A stretch of 64,000 bases of DNA from UTCHB3 sp964625575 (GCA_964625575.1 CAZVBQ010000003.1:235145-299144); one strand, 5' to 3'. Positions 8,607 through 18,083 are shown, numbered from the stretch's first letter. Numbers and translations: made by a program. The notes: generated by a model from the sequence alone, not told the origin.

Positions 8607-10184
8607 CTATTTCAACAAATTCATTTTGCGGGTGATGTTCACGTTACCCGCTTCTAATCTGTAAACGTACACACCACTTGGAAGTGACGCGGCGTTAAAC
8701 TCGGCGTTGTAAGTTCCTGCTGTCTTATACCCGTTCATGAGTTCAGCAACCTTTTCACCCATCACGTTGTACACGTTAAGTCTTACGTTGCTTGCTTCTG
8801 GAAGCGAGTAACGGATAACTGTGCTTGGGTTGAACGGATTTGGATAATTCTGCGACAATTCGAACTTGACAGGAGCTTCGGTGCCAAATTCTTCAACTGA
8901 AGTGGTGCCGTCGAAGCGAGCCCAACCTGCTGTCCAGTCAGTTGTTCCAAAAGCACCTCTGAAGGTGGCTGTCTGATCGAAGAAACCATCCGCGGGAGGA
9001 ACGAGTCCGCCTGTAAGAAGCGGTGAACCGTTCTGAAGTGTCGCCTTCGGCATCGAAAGATTGAATGGATCAACCATCTGCACATCAGCAATGGATGAGT
9101 AAATTGTTCCGTTCATGCTTGTGGTAAACCAGTTGTCGATTACAAATGTGCCGTTTGATCTGGCAGTGTCAAGTGCCTTGGTTGACTGAACGACCACCGA
9201 ATTTTTTACGTAGTTGTTACCGTTCACAGCGCCATTTATGGTACCGGTGCTCTCAAGAAGAATACCTGTTGGCCAGCCTGCGATCACTGCATTGGCGATC
9301 TTGTTCTGTGAATTTCTTCTGAGGTGCATACCTCTTCTATAGAGGGAGTTAATGTTTACACCAGGCGAGCTGATAGGTCCGATGAGTGTAACGTTAAACC
9401 ATTCAGGTGAGGTAAGCGGGGTGTTGTTCGAACCTGTTCCGTCGTTATCTGACTCAAAACCGTTCGACTGTGACTGGTCAGCGATTGCTGGATCACGGAA
9501 GCCGACGAGAAACTGGAGCTTGCCGCTGAAACCGAAATCGGTGTCGAAATCGTCATCCCAGCCTCTGTAAGCGATCAGGTGCTTCGCGTTAACAGTTCCA
9601 CCGAACCACTCAAAAGAGTCATCACCACTATAGCTAACCTGAATGTAGTCAAGTGTGGTGCCTCTTCCAACACCGCCACAGGTAAGACCGTTGATCTCAT
9701 TGTTCAGGCTGAAAGCGATACCGGGATACTCGATCCTTACATATCTTAAGATTCCGCTGTTGTCATCAGGATTGTTACCACCGTAAGAGTCACCGGGACC
9801 TTCGATCGCGGTGGTACCACCTGGAACGTTAATAGGAGCGTTACCGAGTATGATCACTCCACCCCAATCGCCGTAAGTAGGAGTTCTTGAAGCGCCGGGT
9901 TTGGTGAACTCTGACGTGAAAACGATAGGAGCGTTGGCTGTACCGTCAGCGATGATCTTTCCACCCGGTTTGATGATGAGTGTACCTTGTGAACTGTTCT
10001 CACCGTAGATAACGGTTCCCGGTTCAATGGTAAGAGTGGCACCGGCCTGAACACGCACGAATCCCTTCAGAACATAAGTGTTATTGGATGTCAGTGTGGT
10101 ATTGCTCGTAATATCACCCTGTAACGGGATCTGAGCAAAAGCACCAACAGCCAAAACCAACATAAAAACGAACAACCTGTACAT
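8607..10184 (-). CDS. secreted protein with T9SS type A sorting domain
   Basis: A 525-residue exported protein. A signal peptide (LFVFMLVLAVGAFAQ) is followed by repetitive beta-rich sequence resembling a right-handed beta-helix (AGATLTIEPGTVIYG, GGKIIADGTANAPIVF). From about residue 440 comes a type IX sorting domain, with QNYPNPFNPSTVIRYSLPE and ending SGVYVYRLEAGNVNITRKM. Outer-membrane translocation and surface anchoring by T9SS follow from that domain. The acidic GWDDDFDTDFGFSG segment near residue 205 could bind metal ions. It lies downstream of, and probably in one operon with, the TonB receptor, a pairing that suggests a surface partner of the receptor. RBS: GAGG four bases before ATG. 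The substrate is unknown. Confidence 0.85.
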   Translation of the reverse strand: MYRLFVFMLVLAVGAFAQIPLQGDITSNTTLTSNNTYVLKGFVRVQAGATLTIEPGTVIYGENSSQGTLIIKPGGKIIADGTANAPIVFTSEFTKPGASRTPTYGDWGGVIILGNAPINVPGGTTAIEGPGDSYGGNNPDDNSGILRYVRIEYPGIAFSLNNEINGLTCGGVGRGTTLDYIQVSYSGDDSFEWFGGTVNAKHLIAYRGWDDDFDTDFGFSGKLQFLVGFRDPAIADQSQSNGFESDNDGTGSNNTPLTSPEWFNVTLIGPISSPGVNINSLYRRGMHLRRNSQNKIANAVIAGWPTGILLESTGTINGAVNGNNYVKNSVVVQSTKALDTARSNGTFVIDNWFTTSMNGTIYSSIADVQMVDPFNLSMPKATLQNGSPLLTGGLVPPADGFFDQTATFRGAFGTTDWTAGWARFDGTTSVEEFGTEAPVKFELSQNYPNPFNPSTVIRYSLPEASNVRLNVYNVMGEKVAELMNGYKTAGTYNAEFNAASLPSGVYVYRLEAGNVNITRKMNLLK

Positions 10185-10213
10185 ATTGCCTCTATTTGTT
10201 TAGTTAATCGAAA

Positions 10214-10312
10214 AATCTGCGTCAATCACTAAAATCCGTGTTCATCTGCGAGCTGTAAATTTTCAGCCTTCAGCCATCAGCCATCAGCCTTCAGCCTTCA
10301 GCCTTCAGCCTC
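10214..10312. repeat. two adjoining dispersed repeat patches in an operon gap
   Basis: 10214-10250 holds ATCTGCG, ATCCGTG and ATCTGCG words in a degenerate array. 10264-10311 holds CAGCC words every 7 bases (CAGCCTT/CAGCCAT). They fill the space between the TonB receptor stop and the T9SS gene start. The same two families recur inside the GH9 gene (26264-26397 and 27669-27757). Confidence 0.75.
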
Positions 10313-10324
10313 TGACACTCCACA

Positions 10325-13099
10325 CTAAAACTTATATGAAAAGCCAAGTGAAAGATCCGCCCCTCTCTTTATTCTGAGCGATGTTTTGTCACCACCCGGA
10401 GCCTTCTGAACTGTCAGGTAATCCTGAGCGAGGATATCCTTCGCGGCAAATTTCAGGGTGAGATCATTTGTGATGTTTTGTGAAACTGTGAAGTCAACCT
10501 GGTCTCTCGGCATTTCGACAACATCACCCAAGCCACCGAAGCCAACTTTAAGGATCTTCTGGCCCACTTTATTGTAGACCAGTGAAGCGGAAAATCCACC
10601 GTCGTAATTGTCGTAATAAAGTCCGGCATTAAGTACATATTCAGCCTGACCCTGCATCGGACGGGTGGTTTCCTGATAGGTGGTGCCGGTCTGGTTCTGA
10701 TTGTCAAACTCCACTTCCGACTTGATATAGCTCGCGTTACCAACAAAAGCGAGACCAAAGAGGGAGTGATGGATGAAATCGAGTGATTTTCTCACTTCCA
10801 GCTCAACACCATAGTTGTTGGCTTTCTGCGCGTTCTTAAATGAGCGGATAGGCTCAAAGGATGAAGATGGCAGGAATACCTGCTCGATCGGGTCGGTAAA
10901 GCTCTTGTAAAAGAATCCTAGGGCGATCAGATCAGCTGCCCTCGCGGGATAATATTCAAATCTTATATCGTAATTGTTCACGAGCGTGCGCTTCAGGTTG
11001 ATGTTACCCTGAACGATCTCATTCTCGAGGAAGTCATAGTAGCTGAATGGCGCGATTTCTCTGAACTCGGGTCTGGCAAGTGTTTTTGAGTAAGCCATTC
11101 GTACATTTATCTGTTCAGTCGGATGATAAGTGAAGTTCACAGCCGGGAGGAAATCGTGGTACTCAGGAGCCGTTTTGGCTTCCTCACCTGTAAGGGTTTT
11201 TGAAGCAAGTTCCTGGCGTGAATATTCGTATCGTACACCGGTGACGAGTTTGAACGTGTTCTCGTAGGCAAAATCAACAGCGAAATATGAAGCAATAATC
11301 GACTGATTCGAGTTGTAAGAGTCGGAAGGCTTCGTCACTTCGGTAATCTCTATGAAGTTCGGACCAAAGTTCGCGGGGTCAAAAATCTTGTCTACTGAAA
11401 GTTGCAGGATGCTGTCTTTTGCCATGAAATTACCACCGGGTTTGTTCTTGAACCCAAAACTGCGGGCACTGAAATCACGGTTCTTGAGGTCATAGGCAAA
11501 CCCGGTTTTAATAGCAGGAAGATTGGGGTTTTCAAATGGTTTGAAGTGAAAATCGATGTTCGCTCCCCTGTTAATATCGATCAGGTTGCCGTAATAACGG
11601 GTGGCAAGCGACTGATCGAGCTGAAAACGGAGAGGCTCTTCTTCACCAAGCGGTTTTGAGTAGATGTACCGTCTCGCGTCGGGTTCATCCCTCTTCGACT
11701 GGGCATAGTTGGCATTCCAGGTAACCTTCAGACCGCTCAGCAGATCAAGAAAATGTTCACCGATAACCTGAGTTGAGAAAAGATTTCTCGTAACATATCG
11801 CATCGAGGTCTGGTCACGGTAGTCGGGATTATTATAGTAGGCTCCAACGAGATTGGTCACCTCGTCATCAGAGTTCTGACTGAACACATTCTTGATGCTG
11901 AACTTGTTGTTTAACCCTAATTTATATGATATATTCAACAATCCACCGATCATTACGGAATTTTTGTAGTTTCGCCCGTTATATTCATAACGCGGACCGT
12001 CAAAAGTATAATTGTTTCTCTCCATTTGCTGCGCTTCATTCGAATTTGAATAAGTCAATGAAGCAATAACACCTAACAGATCGTTCCCATAAAAGGAGAA
12101 TTTATCCCCGAAGGAAAGATTAAAGCCCGCGTTCAGAGGAAGTGAAGTGGAGCTTAGCGCCCAGGTATTTGAAAATGATCTTCCGATCGTCTGAAGAGCC
12201 ACGGGGTCTGCACTGCTCAACCGTGTCCCCGGTACGAGTGAAGGAAGAGCTCTTGTGCCGTCATCGTTTCCAAGCCATCTTGAGCCACCATTGTATGTGA
12301 AGGCATCTTTCCCCGTTCCAAAAGTGTTGTAAGATGAGGACAAGCTGAGATTGACAAAGAGTTTTTCAGGGAATTCGATGGTTTTGATCTGAACAAGGCC
12401 GCCGGTAAAATCAGCGGGTTTGTCCGGCGTGAAAGTTTTTGCTGTAATTATGCTCTCGATGAGGTTCGCGGGAAAGATATCGTATGAAAATGATTTTTTC
12501 TCCGGCTCTGTGCTTGGAAGGTTCGCGCCATTAAGCATTGTATTGTTGTATCTGTCACCTACTCCCCTGATGTAGGCAAACTTGCCGTCGGCAATGGTTA
12601 CACCGGTCATTTTCTTGAGCACATCGGCACCGTCGGAGCTTCCGTTCTTGCTGATCATCTCACCTGAAATTCCCTCGACTATCTCGAGTGAATTTTTCTG
12701 CTCTTTTACGATGGAAGATTCAGTATTCTGAAGTGCTTCCGCTGTCACCACCACTTCTTTCATTGTCGCGGATGCTTCTTCAAGCGTCACGTCAACTTTG
12801 GTGGTCTGCCCTGCTTTTACAACCACATTTTCGATTACTATGGTATTGTACGAAATAAATGAAACTTTAAGCTTGTATGTGCCTTCCGGTACCTTCGCGA
12901 TGGTATATTTACCGTCAAGATCGGCAGTGGCACCGAGTTTGGTTCCTTCCACGATCACGTTCGCGCCGGTGAGAAGGTCATTTCCGTTTTTTCCGGTGAC
13001 TTTACCGGAAATCATCCCTGTCTGCGCGAACACAGAGGGCATGAACAACGAAAAGAGTATTAAAAAAGTGAATTTCTTCATGGTGAAGTTGTTTAACAT
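10325..13099 (-). CDS. TonB-dependent outer-membrane receptor with carboxypeptidase-regulatory-like domain
   Basis: A 924-residue receptor. A signal peptide (FTFLILFSLFMPSVFAQ) is followed by a CarboxypepD_reg-like domain (about residues 30-115: SGKVTGKNGNDLLTGANVIV). The plug comes next (about 125-235; GVGDRYNNTMLNGANLPSTE), then a long beta-barrel ending in aromatic LSLGFSYKF. ATG 13099 has GAGG six bases upstream, better than TTG 13111 or ATG 13081. It precedes the T9SS cargo gene on the same strand and follows a Pho-box-like direct repeat at 13149-13188, so phosphate-responsive uptake is a reasonable hypothesis. The ligand is not shown by the sequence. Confidence 0.9.
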   Translation of the reverse strand: MLNNFTMKKFTFLILFSLFMPSVFAQTGMISGKVTGKNGNDLLTGANVIVEGTKLGATADLDGKYTIAKVPEGTYKLKVSFISYNTIVIENVVVKAGQTTKVDVTLEEASATMKEVVVTAEALQNTESSIVKEQKNSLEIVEGISGEMISKNGSSDGADVLKKMTGVTIADGKFAYIRGVGDRYNNTMLNGANLPSTEPEKKSFSYDIFPANLIESIITAKTFTPDKPADFTGGLVQIKTIEFPEKLFVNLSLSSSYNTFGTGKDAFTYNGGSRWLGNDDGTRALPSLVPGTRLSSADPVALQTIGRSFSNTWALSSTSLPLNAGFNLSFGDKFSFYGNDLLGVIASLTYSNSNEAQQMERNNYTFDGPRYEYNGRNYKNSVMIGGLLNISYKLGLNNKFSIKNVFSQNSDDEVTNLVGAYYNNPDYRDQTSMRYVTRNLFSTQVIGEHFLDLLSGLKVTWNANYAQSKRDEPDARRYIYSKPLGEEEPLRFQLDQSLATRYYGNLIDINRGANIDFHFKPFENPNLPAIKTGFAYDLKNRDFSARSFGFKNKPGGNFMAKDSILQLSVDKIFDPANFGPNFIEITEVTKPSDSYNSNQSIIASYFAVDFAYENTFKLVTGVRYEYSRQELASKTLTGEEAKTAPEYHDFLPAVNFTYHPTEQINVRMAYSKTLARPEFREIAPFSYYDFLENEIVQGNINLKRTLVNNYDIRFEYYPARAADLIALGFFYKSFTDPIEQVFLPSSSFEPIRSFKNAQKANNYGVELEVRKSLDFIHHSLFGLAFVGNASYIKSEVEFDNQNQTGTTYQETTRPMQGQAEYVLNAGLYYDNYDGGFSASLVYNKVGQKILKVGFGGLGDVVEMPRDQVDFTVSQNITNDLTLKFAAKDILAQDYLTVQKAPGGDKTSLRIKRGADLSLGFSYKF

Positions 13100-13148
13100 T
13101 TGTTTCCTCAAATTATTTTTCTTCGACGCTCCAAATTTCGCCCCTGAA

Positions 13149-13188
13149 TGTTAAGCCAATGTTAAGCCATAATTATCTAAATGTTAAT
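13149..13188 (-). promoter_or_regulatory. Pho-box-like direct repeats, 11-bp period
   Basis: On the plus strand TGTTAAG occurs at 13149-13155 and 13160-13166, and TGTTAAT at 13182-13188, i.e. spacings of 11 and 22. On the minus strand these read CTTAACA-TTGG-CTTAACA. Heptamers with 4-bp spacers at an 11-bp period are the architecture of PhoB/PhoP boxes in other bacteria. The site is 50 bp upstream of the TonB receptor ATG at 13099. The regulator is inferred from architecture only; no phoB gene lies in the window. Confidence 0.5.
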
Positions 13189-13287
13189 TCGGCTTCACTT
13201 CCCTTAGGCGGTGCAAACCCCTTTACCCGTGTCAGACCTTTATGAATGCGTATATTTACCTTTTGCATTTATTAAATTCCCGAGAAA

Positions 13288-14928
13288 ATGAAGATTGCAG
13301 TTTGCCAGATAAACCCGGTTATTGGTGATATCGATGGAAATAAAGAGAAGATAATTTCAGGTTATGGACGTGCTGCCGGTGATGGCGCTGATCTGGCGGT
13401 GTTCCCCGAACTCGCTCTGACGGGCTATCCCCCACTCGATTTTGTTGAAAAACGGACTTTCCGCCGGAAAGTGGCTGAAGCTGCCTCTGAGATCGCGTCC
13501 CTGACCAATGGCAAGACCGCCCTCGTCTTCGGTTCGATCACGGAATTTGAGGATAATATCGGCACCAACATTGAGAACAGTGCCATCTTCTGCATCGGCG
13601 GGAAAATCGAAGTGGTTCAGAATAAATCACTTATCCCGAATTATGACGTGTTCGATGAGGTTCGCTACTTTGAAGCAGCCGACGAAGTGAAGGTGATTGA
13701 GTTCAAAGGTGAAAAGATCGGACTCTCTGTTTGCGAAGACATCTGGAACGATGAAGACTACTGGAAAAAGCGCCTCTACCCCGTCGATCCGGTGAAAGAG
13801 CAGATCGAAAAAGGGGCGACACTTCTGGTTAACATCTCGGCAAGTCCTTATTCATACGGTAAAAGAAAGTCGCGATATAAAATGCTTCAGACGATCGCCC
13901 GGAAAGACAAGGTGGACATCGTCTACGTATGCTGCGCGGCCGCGCAAACAGAACTCATCTTCGATGGCGCGAGCATGTGCTTCAGAAATAACGGCGATCT
14001 GATGCACCTCGGCAAAACATTTGAAGAGGATTATTTCGTTTACGACACCACTTCAGAGGGTGAACCAGTTACTGCCGTTGAGGGAAGTTTCGAAGAAGAG
14101 GTTCATAACGCGCTGATCTTTGGTCTGAAAGACTACTGCAAAAAGCTGAATTTTAAATCGATCTGCCTCGGACTCAGCGGTGGAATCGATTCCGCGATTG
14201 TCACTTATCTCGCTGTGAAAGCGGTCGGAGCGGAAAATGTCTTCGTGAATCTGATGCCTTCGGAGTTCTCAAGTCAGGGAAGCATTGATGATTCGCTGAA
14301 ACTTATCGAGAATCTTGGCATCTCATACTCTTTGGTTTCAGTTCAGCCGGTGTTTGAAACAGTGAAAACCATGCTCAAACCCGTTTTCGGTGACCGGCAG
14401 GAGGATGTAACCGAAGAAAACATTCAGTCACGGATCCGTGGGCTCTATATGATGGCGATAAGCAACAAATTCGGACATTTACTTGTTACTACAGGTAACA
14501 AGTCAGAGCTCGCAACCGGATACGCAACCCTTTACGGCGACATGTGCGGTGGACTCTCGGTTATCGGGGACGTTTACAAAACAGATATTTACAGACTCTG
14601 CGAGTACATTAACAGGAATGAGGAGATAATCCCCCGGGAGATAATTGACAAGGTGCCTTCGGCCGAATTAAGGCCAAATCAAACCGATCAGGATTCCCTC
14701 CCGCCATATCCCGTTCTTGATCACATTCTAAGAATGTATCTCGAAGAGAACAAGGAAGTTGACGAAATTGCCCCCGTCATCGGGGATGAGAGCCTCGTGA
14801 AGAAGATTCTCAACATGGTCGACAGAAACGAGTTCAAACGGAAACAGGGAGCCCCCGTGCTGCGTGTTTCAAACAAGGCTTTTGGTTACGGAAGAAGATT
14901 CCCAATCGTTCAAAGATGGAGCAGATAA
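13288..14928 (+). CDS. nadE: glutamine-dependent NAD+ synthetase
   Basis: A 546-residue cytosolic enzyme for the last step of NAD synthesis: deamido-NAD + Gln + ATP to NAD. The N-terminal nitrilase-type glutaminase domain has its triad as Glu41 (FPELALTGYPP), Lys113 (NKSLIPNYDVFDE) and Cys149 (SVCEDIW). The C-terminal ATP-pyrophosphatase domain has the P-loop SGGIDS at 297-302 and GNKSELATGY near residue 407. The length matches the two-domain bacterial form. An A/T-rich stretch with TATATTTA and TTTTGCA words lies 10-35 bp upstream of ATG. The stop overlaps the dsbD start by one base (TAATG). Confidence 0.95.
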   Translation: MKIAVCQINPVIGDIDGNKEKIISGYGRAAGDGADLAVFPELALTGYPPLDFVEKRTFRRKVAEAASEIASLTNGKTALVFGSITEFEDNIGTNIENSAIFCIGGKIEVVQNKSLIPNYDVFDEVRYFEAADEVKVIEFKGEKIGLSVCEDIWNDEDYWKKRLYPVDPVKEQIEKGATLLVNISASPYSYGKRKSRYKMLQTIARKDKVDIVYVCCAAAQTELIFDGASMCFRNNGDLMHLGKTFEEDYFVYDTTSEGEPVTAVEGSFEEEVHNALIFGLKDYCKKLNFKSICLGLSGGIDSAIVTYLAVKAVGAENVFVNLMPSEFSSQGSIDDSLKLIENLGISYSLVSVQPVFETVKTMLKPVFGDRQEDVTEENIQSRIRGLYMMAISNKFGHLLVTTGNKSELATGYATLYGDMCGGLSVIGDVYKTDIYRLCEYINRNEEIIPREIIDKVPSAELRPNQTDQDSLPPYPVLDHILRMYLEENKEVDEIAPVIGDESLVKKILNMVDRNEFKRKQGAPVLRVSNKAFGYGRRFPIVQRWSR

Positions 14929-16850
14929 TGAAGAAAATGACGGTGCTTGCCGCCCTTTTAGTTGCACTGATCTCAATCACTGCCATGCCTCAGTTCGGAG
15001 GTGGCGATAAACTCACACTCGGCACCCCCCTCCTCTCACGGGATCAAGTGAAGCCCGGCGACGAGATCAAGATCGCCGTTCCCGCCACTATTGAGTCGGG
15101 CTACCACATCAATTCCAACAAACCGAAAGAGGCGAATCTGATCGCCACCGTTATTTCGATTACTTCGAAAGACGGAATAAAAACCACAGGTACACGCTAC
15201 CCCGCCGCGAAGGACTACACTTTTGAGTTTTCTGATAAACCCGTCTCGGTTTACGAGGGGAACATCACCATTTTTGCCAAATTGCGAATTCCCGAGAATC
15301 TGAAACCGGGAAATTACAAGGTGGATGTTTCGGTTGAGTATCAAGCCTGCAACGATCACTCTTGCCTGCCGCCCAACGACGCGAAAACAAGCGTCACAAT
15401 AAAAGTCGGGAACAAGGATGCTTCAATCCGCGAACTTAACGCAGGCGCGTTTGCCTCTTCTGGACTTCAGTACAACGATAAATCAAAAGACAAGGATGCA
15501 GAAGCCGACTCAATAAAGAAGGCGGAAGCAGAAAAAGACTCTCTCGCGAAACTCGATTCCCTAAAAGCCCTTGAGAAAGATTCTGTGTCGTTGGAATCGT
15601 TTGAATCAAAGGACACCGCCAAAACTGCCGAAGCAAAAAACGATGACGTTTCATCCACACTTGAGAAAAGTGGTTTACTCTTCTCGCTTCTTTTCGTTTT
15701 TCTCGGTGGTCTCGCGCTTAACCTTACCCCCTGTGTATACCCTCTGATCCCGATCACGATCGGTTATTTTGGCGGACAGGCTGAAGGTAAAACCTCCCGC
15801 CTTGCAATGATGGGTCTCCTCTATGTTGCCGGTATCGCGATCACATATTCAGTGGTCGGCGTGGTTACAGCCCTCACCGGGGGCATACTCGGCTCCCTGT
15901 TGCAGGAGTGGTACGTGCTCGTCTTAATCTCCCTGATCTTCGTGGCGCTGGCACTTTCACAGTTCGGATTTTATGAGTTCAAACTCCCCGATTCACTCGT
16001 GAACAAGGCAGGTGGTGCTAAATCAGGGCTTTATGGCGCGTTTTTCATGGGTCTTACCATGGGAATTGTAGCCGCTCCCTGTATCGGTCCCTTTGTTCTC
16101 GGACTCGTTACTTACGTGGCAAAGATCGGTGATGTTACCACCGGGTTCCTCCTTTTCTTCTTCCTTGCCGTTGGTTTGGGTACACCCTACTTCATTCTCG
16201 CCCTCTTCTCCGGTAAACTGAAGAGCCTCCCGAGAGCGGGCATGTGGATGGAAGGAATAAAGCACATCTTCGGCGTGATAATGATCGGTATGGCAATCTA
16301 CTTCATTCTGCCTTTGCTTCCGAAGGAGTGGTCGGGTTACCTGTTACCTGTTTATATTATAATCTCGGTGCCTTACCTTGCCATTTTCGATCCACTCGAT
16401 GAGAAGATGAAAGCGTTCAGAATTTTCAAATACGCGCTATCAGTAGTATTCATCGGACTTGCTGTCTGGTGGTTCCCCGCCAACACTTCCGCTGAAGCCG
16501 GTACAAAAGTAAAATTCGAGACTTACTCCGATACAGCCTTCACTGCCGCCAAAGGTGAAAAGAAGATCATTATCGACTTCTATGCCGACTGGTGCATCCC
16601 CTGCAAGGAACTTGACGCGAACACGTTCACCGACCCCGCCGTCGTGGCCGCAAGCAGGGATTTCGTGAGCTTCAAAGCCGATCTCACCAAAGCCGGCGAC
16701 GAAACTGTTAAAAAAATGGTGAAAGACTTCAAAATCAAGGGCGTGCCAACCGTCCTCATCCTCAACGCCAAAGGCGAAGAAGTTGAACGCCTCACCGGCT
16801 TCGTAAATGGAGAGGAATTCCTCAAGCTGATGAGAAAAGCCGGGGATTAA
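14928..16850 (+). CDS. dsbD: DsbD-type thiol:disulfide interchange protein
   Basis: A 640-residue inner-membrane reductase passing electrons from cytoplasmic thioredoxin to the periplasm. All three modules are present: an N-terminal DsbD-alpha-like domain with Cys141/Cys146 (QACNDHSC), a multi-span membrane domain with Cys269 (NLTPCVYPL) and Cys385 (AAPCIGPF), and a C-terminal thioredoxin domain with WC556IPC559. Residues about 185-245 are a charged S/K/A/E/D-rich linker. ATG 14928 gives a clean signal peptide and has GGAG six bases upstream; 14916 would add four residues. Translationally coupled to nadE. Likely roles are cytochrome c maturation or periplasmic disulfide repair. Confidence 0.92.
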   Translation: MKKMTVLAALLVALISITAMPQFGGGDKLTLGTPLLSRDQVKPGDEIKIAVPATIESGYHINSNKPKEANLIATVISITSKDGIKTTGTRYPAAKDYTFEFSDKPVSVYEGNITIFAKLRIPENLKPGNYKVDVSVEYQACNDHSCLPPNDAKTSVTIKVGNKDASIRELNAGAFASSGLQYNDKSKDKDAEADSIKKAEAEKDSLAKLDSLKALEKDSVSLESFESKDTAKTAEAKNDDVSSTLEKSGLLFSLLFVFLGGLALNLTPCVYPLIPITIGYFGGQAEGKTSRLAMMGLLYVAGIAITYSVVGVVTALTGGILGSLLQEWYVLVLISLIFVALALSQFGFYEFKLPDSLVNKAGGAKSGLYGAFFMGLTMGIVAAPCIGPFVLGLVTYVAKIGDVTTGFLLFFFLAVGLGTPYFILALFSGKLKSLPRAGMWMEGIKHIFGVIMIGMAIYFILPLLPKEWSGYLLPVYIIISVPYLAIFDPLDEKMKAFRIFKYALSVVFIGLAVWWFPANTSAEAGTKVKFETYSDTAFTAAKGEKKIIIDFYADWCIPCKELDANTFTDPAVVAASRDFVSFKADLTKAGDETVKKMVKDFKIKGVPTVLILNAKGEEVERLTGFVNGEEFLKLMRKAGD

Positions 16851-16851
16851 T

Positions 16852-16917
16852 AGAGGTCAGTGGTCAGAGGTTAGAGGTCAGTGATGAGTGATGAGTGATG
16901 AGTGATGAGTGATGAGT
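16852..16917. repeat. GATGAGT tandem and GTCAG-type repeats abutting the dsbD stop
   Basis: Starting one base after the TAA of dsbD, GGTCAG/GGTTAG words are followed by five tandem 7-bp TGATGAG units (about 16880-16916). The same words recur at 32031-32168 and near 41143. No coding potential. Confidence 0.8.
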
Positions 16918-16949
16918 TGTTAGCTCAACAGATTGAATTAAACCAAATT

Positions 16950-16983
16950 AGAGGTTGTCTGAACAAGGCAGCCTCTTTTTTTT
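16950..16983 (+). terminator. rho-independent terminator after nadE-dsbD
   Basis: AGAGGTTGTC (16950-16959) pairs with GGCAGCCTCT (16967-16976), ten pairs including two G-U, with a 7-nt loop, followed by eight T. It lies about 100 bp past the dsbD stop, separated from it by the repeat patch. Confidence 0.88.
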
Positions 16984-17170
16984 GTCTGAATCATTGCCGC
17001 AGGCCTCCCTTCAGAAGATTTACAGGATTATAGGTTTATCAGGATTAGGGTCGACGGGAACTCCGGAACACAAATTAATCCCGTCAGGGATTATACAGGG
17101 GTAGAACCCGCATTCCCTAAGACACCGGCACCCCGCCAGGGGTGCAACCAAGAGTCGAATATTCATCACC
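16984..17170. repeat. intergenic repeat cluster with two short hairpins
   Basis: Contains CCGCAGGC and GATTTACAGGATTA-like words and two perfect stem-loops of the same shape: TAATCCC-GTCA-GGGATTA (17076-17093) and GCACCCC-GCCA-GGGGTGC (17128-17145). The words between them (GGGGTAGAACCC) suit a dispersed-repeat family. Together with the patch at 16852-16917 this makes up most of the 423-bp gap between dsbD and the next gene; nothing else was recognised in the gap. Confidence 0.55.
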
Positions 17171-17273
17171 GTGTGGATCGACAAAAATCTAAAAACACCT
17201 AACGGATATTTTTTTATTCATCCTGAAGTAATTATTTTACTGACGTTAAATATTATTTTCAGGTGAGGATATT

Positions 17274-18083
17274 ATGTCCGCAAAAAACACAATTCGACCT
17301 CTCCAAAAACAAAGCTTACTTTTGATCTTTGTTTTATCCGCATTAAACTTCTCTGTACTTCCGCAGTCCACCACCATCGTAAAGATAATTGATAACAGTA
17401 AATACCTGACTTCAGGCGGAGATACAATCTTACCTTACTCCATCCATATTCCGGCAAAAACCGAATCGGAAAAGTTCGGGACATCAACCATTATGGAAAT
17501 TAATGATTGGATATCTGAATATCTATTGGGGCAGGAATTTACAATATCAATTATAGATACAATTGCACCTTCTCTTTTCTCTTCCAAGTTACTCAGAGAG
17601 AGATTCAACGGTCAACAAGATTACGCGGAACTACTGGTCGACATGGGTTTCGCCATCGTGGATTCAACTTTGAATGACCTTTATAGTAAAAACCTCCTAA
17701 AAACCCAATCACTCTCTATTAAAAACCAAAATGGTATCTGGAAGATCTTCAAACCTGAGGTTAACCCTAACAGTTTTTCTTCCATAGAATACAAGGGATC
17801 GGATTCAGGTTTTGGCATAAAGTTCTCCTCGCTGGCAATGCTGGCAATATCCTCAGTTCTAACCTGGGATTATGCAATCCAAGTTTCCGATTTATCGAAG
17901 GCCATCGACGATGCCAAAGAAATAGAAGGATATGATACCGGCCCACTTGAAAGAGAAAGAACAAGAAAGTTGCTCTATACTGCCGTTTGCGGAATAACCG
18001 CGGTGGTTTCTTTATATATCGCGATTGAATCATTCGAGGTGAAAGCCACCACCAACAGCATTAATTTCCGCTATAAGTTTTAG
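17274..18083 (+). CDS. exported protein with degenerate staphylococcal-nuclease-like domain
   Basis: A 269-residue protein with signal peptide (LLLIFVLSALNFSVLPQ). Residues about 35-160 follow the order of an SNase fold: VKIID...GGDTI, then SIHIPAKTE where the family has RLxGIDTPE. Then comes a helix ending EYLLGQEFTI, and AELLVDMGFAIVD...LLKTQSLSIKNQNGIWK, matching the usual NxxLVxxGxA...GLW ending. The usual catalytic Arg and one Asp are not at the expected positions, so it may lack nuclease activity. Two membrane-like segments lie near 185-205 and 232-250. RBS GAGGA is 4-5 bases before ATG. The SNase assignment is tentative; the gene is A/T-rich and stands alone before the restriction system. 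Confidence 0.5.
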   Translation: MSAKNTIRPLQKQSLLLIFVLSALNFSVLPQSTTIVKIIDNSKYLTSGGDTILPYSIHIPAKTESEKFGTSTIMEINDWISEYLLGQEFTISIIDTIAPSLFSSKLLRERFNGQQDYAELLVDMGFAIVDSTLNDLYSKNLLKTQSLSIKNQNGIWKIFKPEVNPNSFSSIEYKGSDSGFGIKFSSLAMLAISSVLTWDYAIQVSDLSKAIDDAKEIEGYDTGPLERERTRKLLYTAVCGITAVVSLYIAIESFEVKATTNSINFRYKF

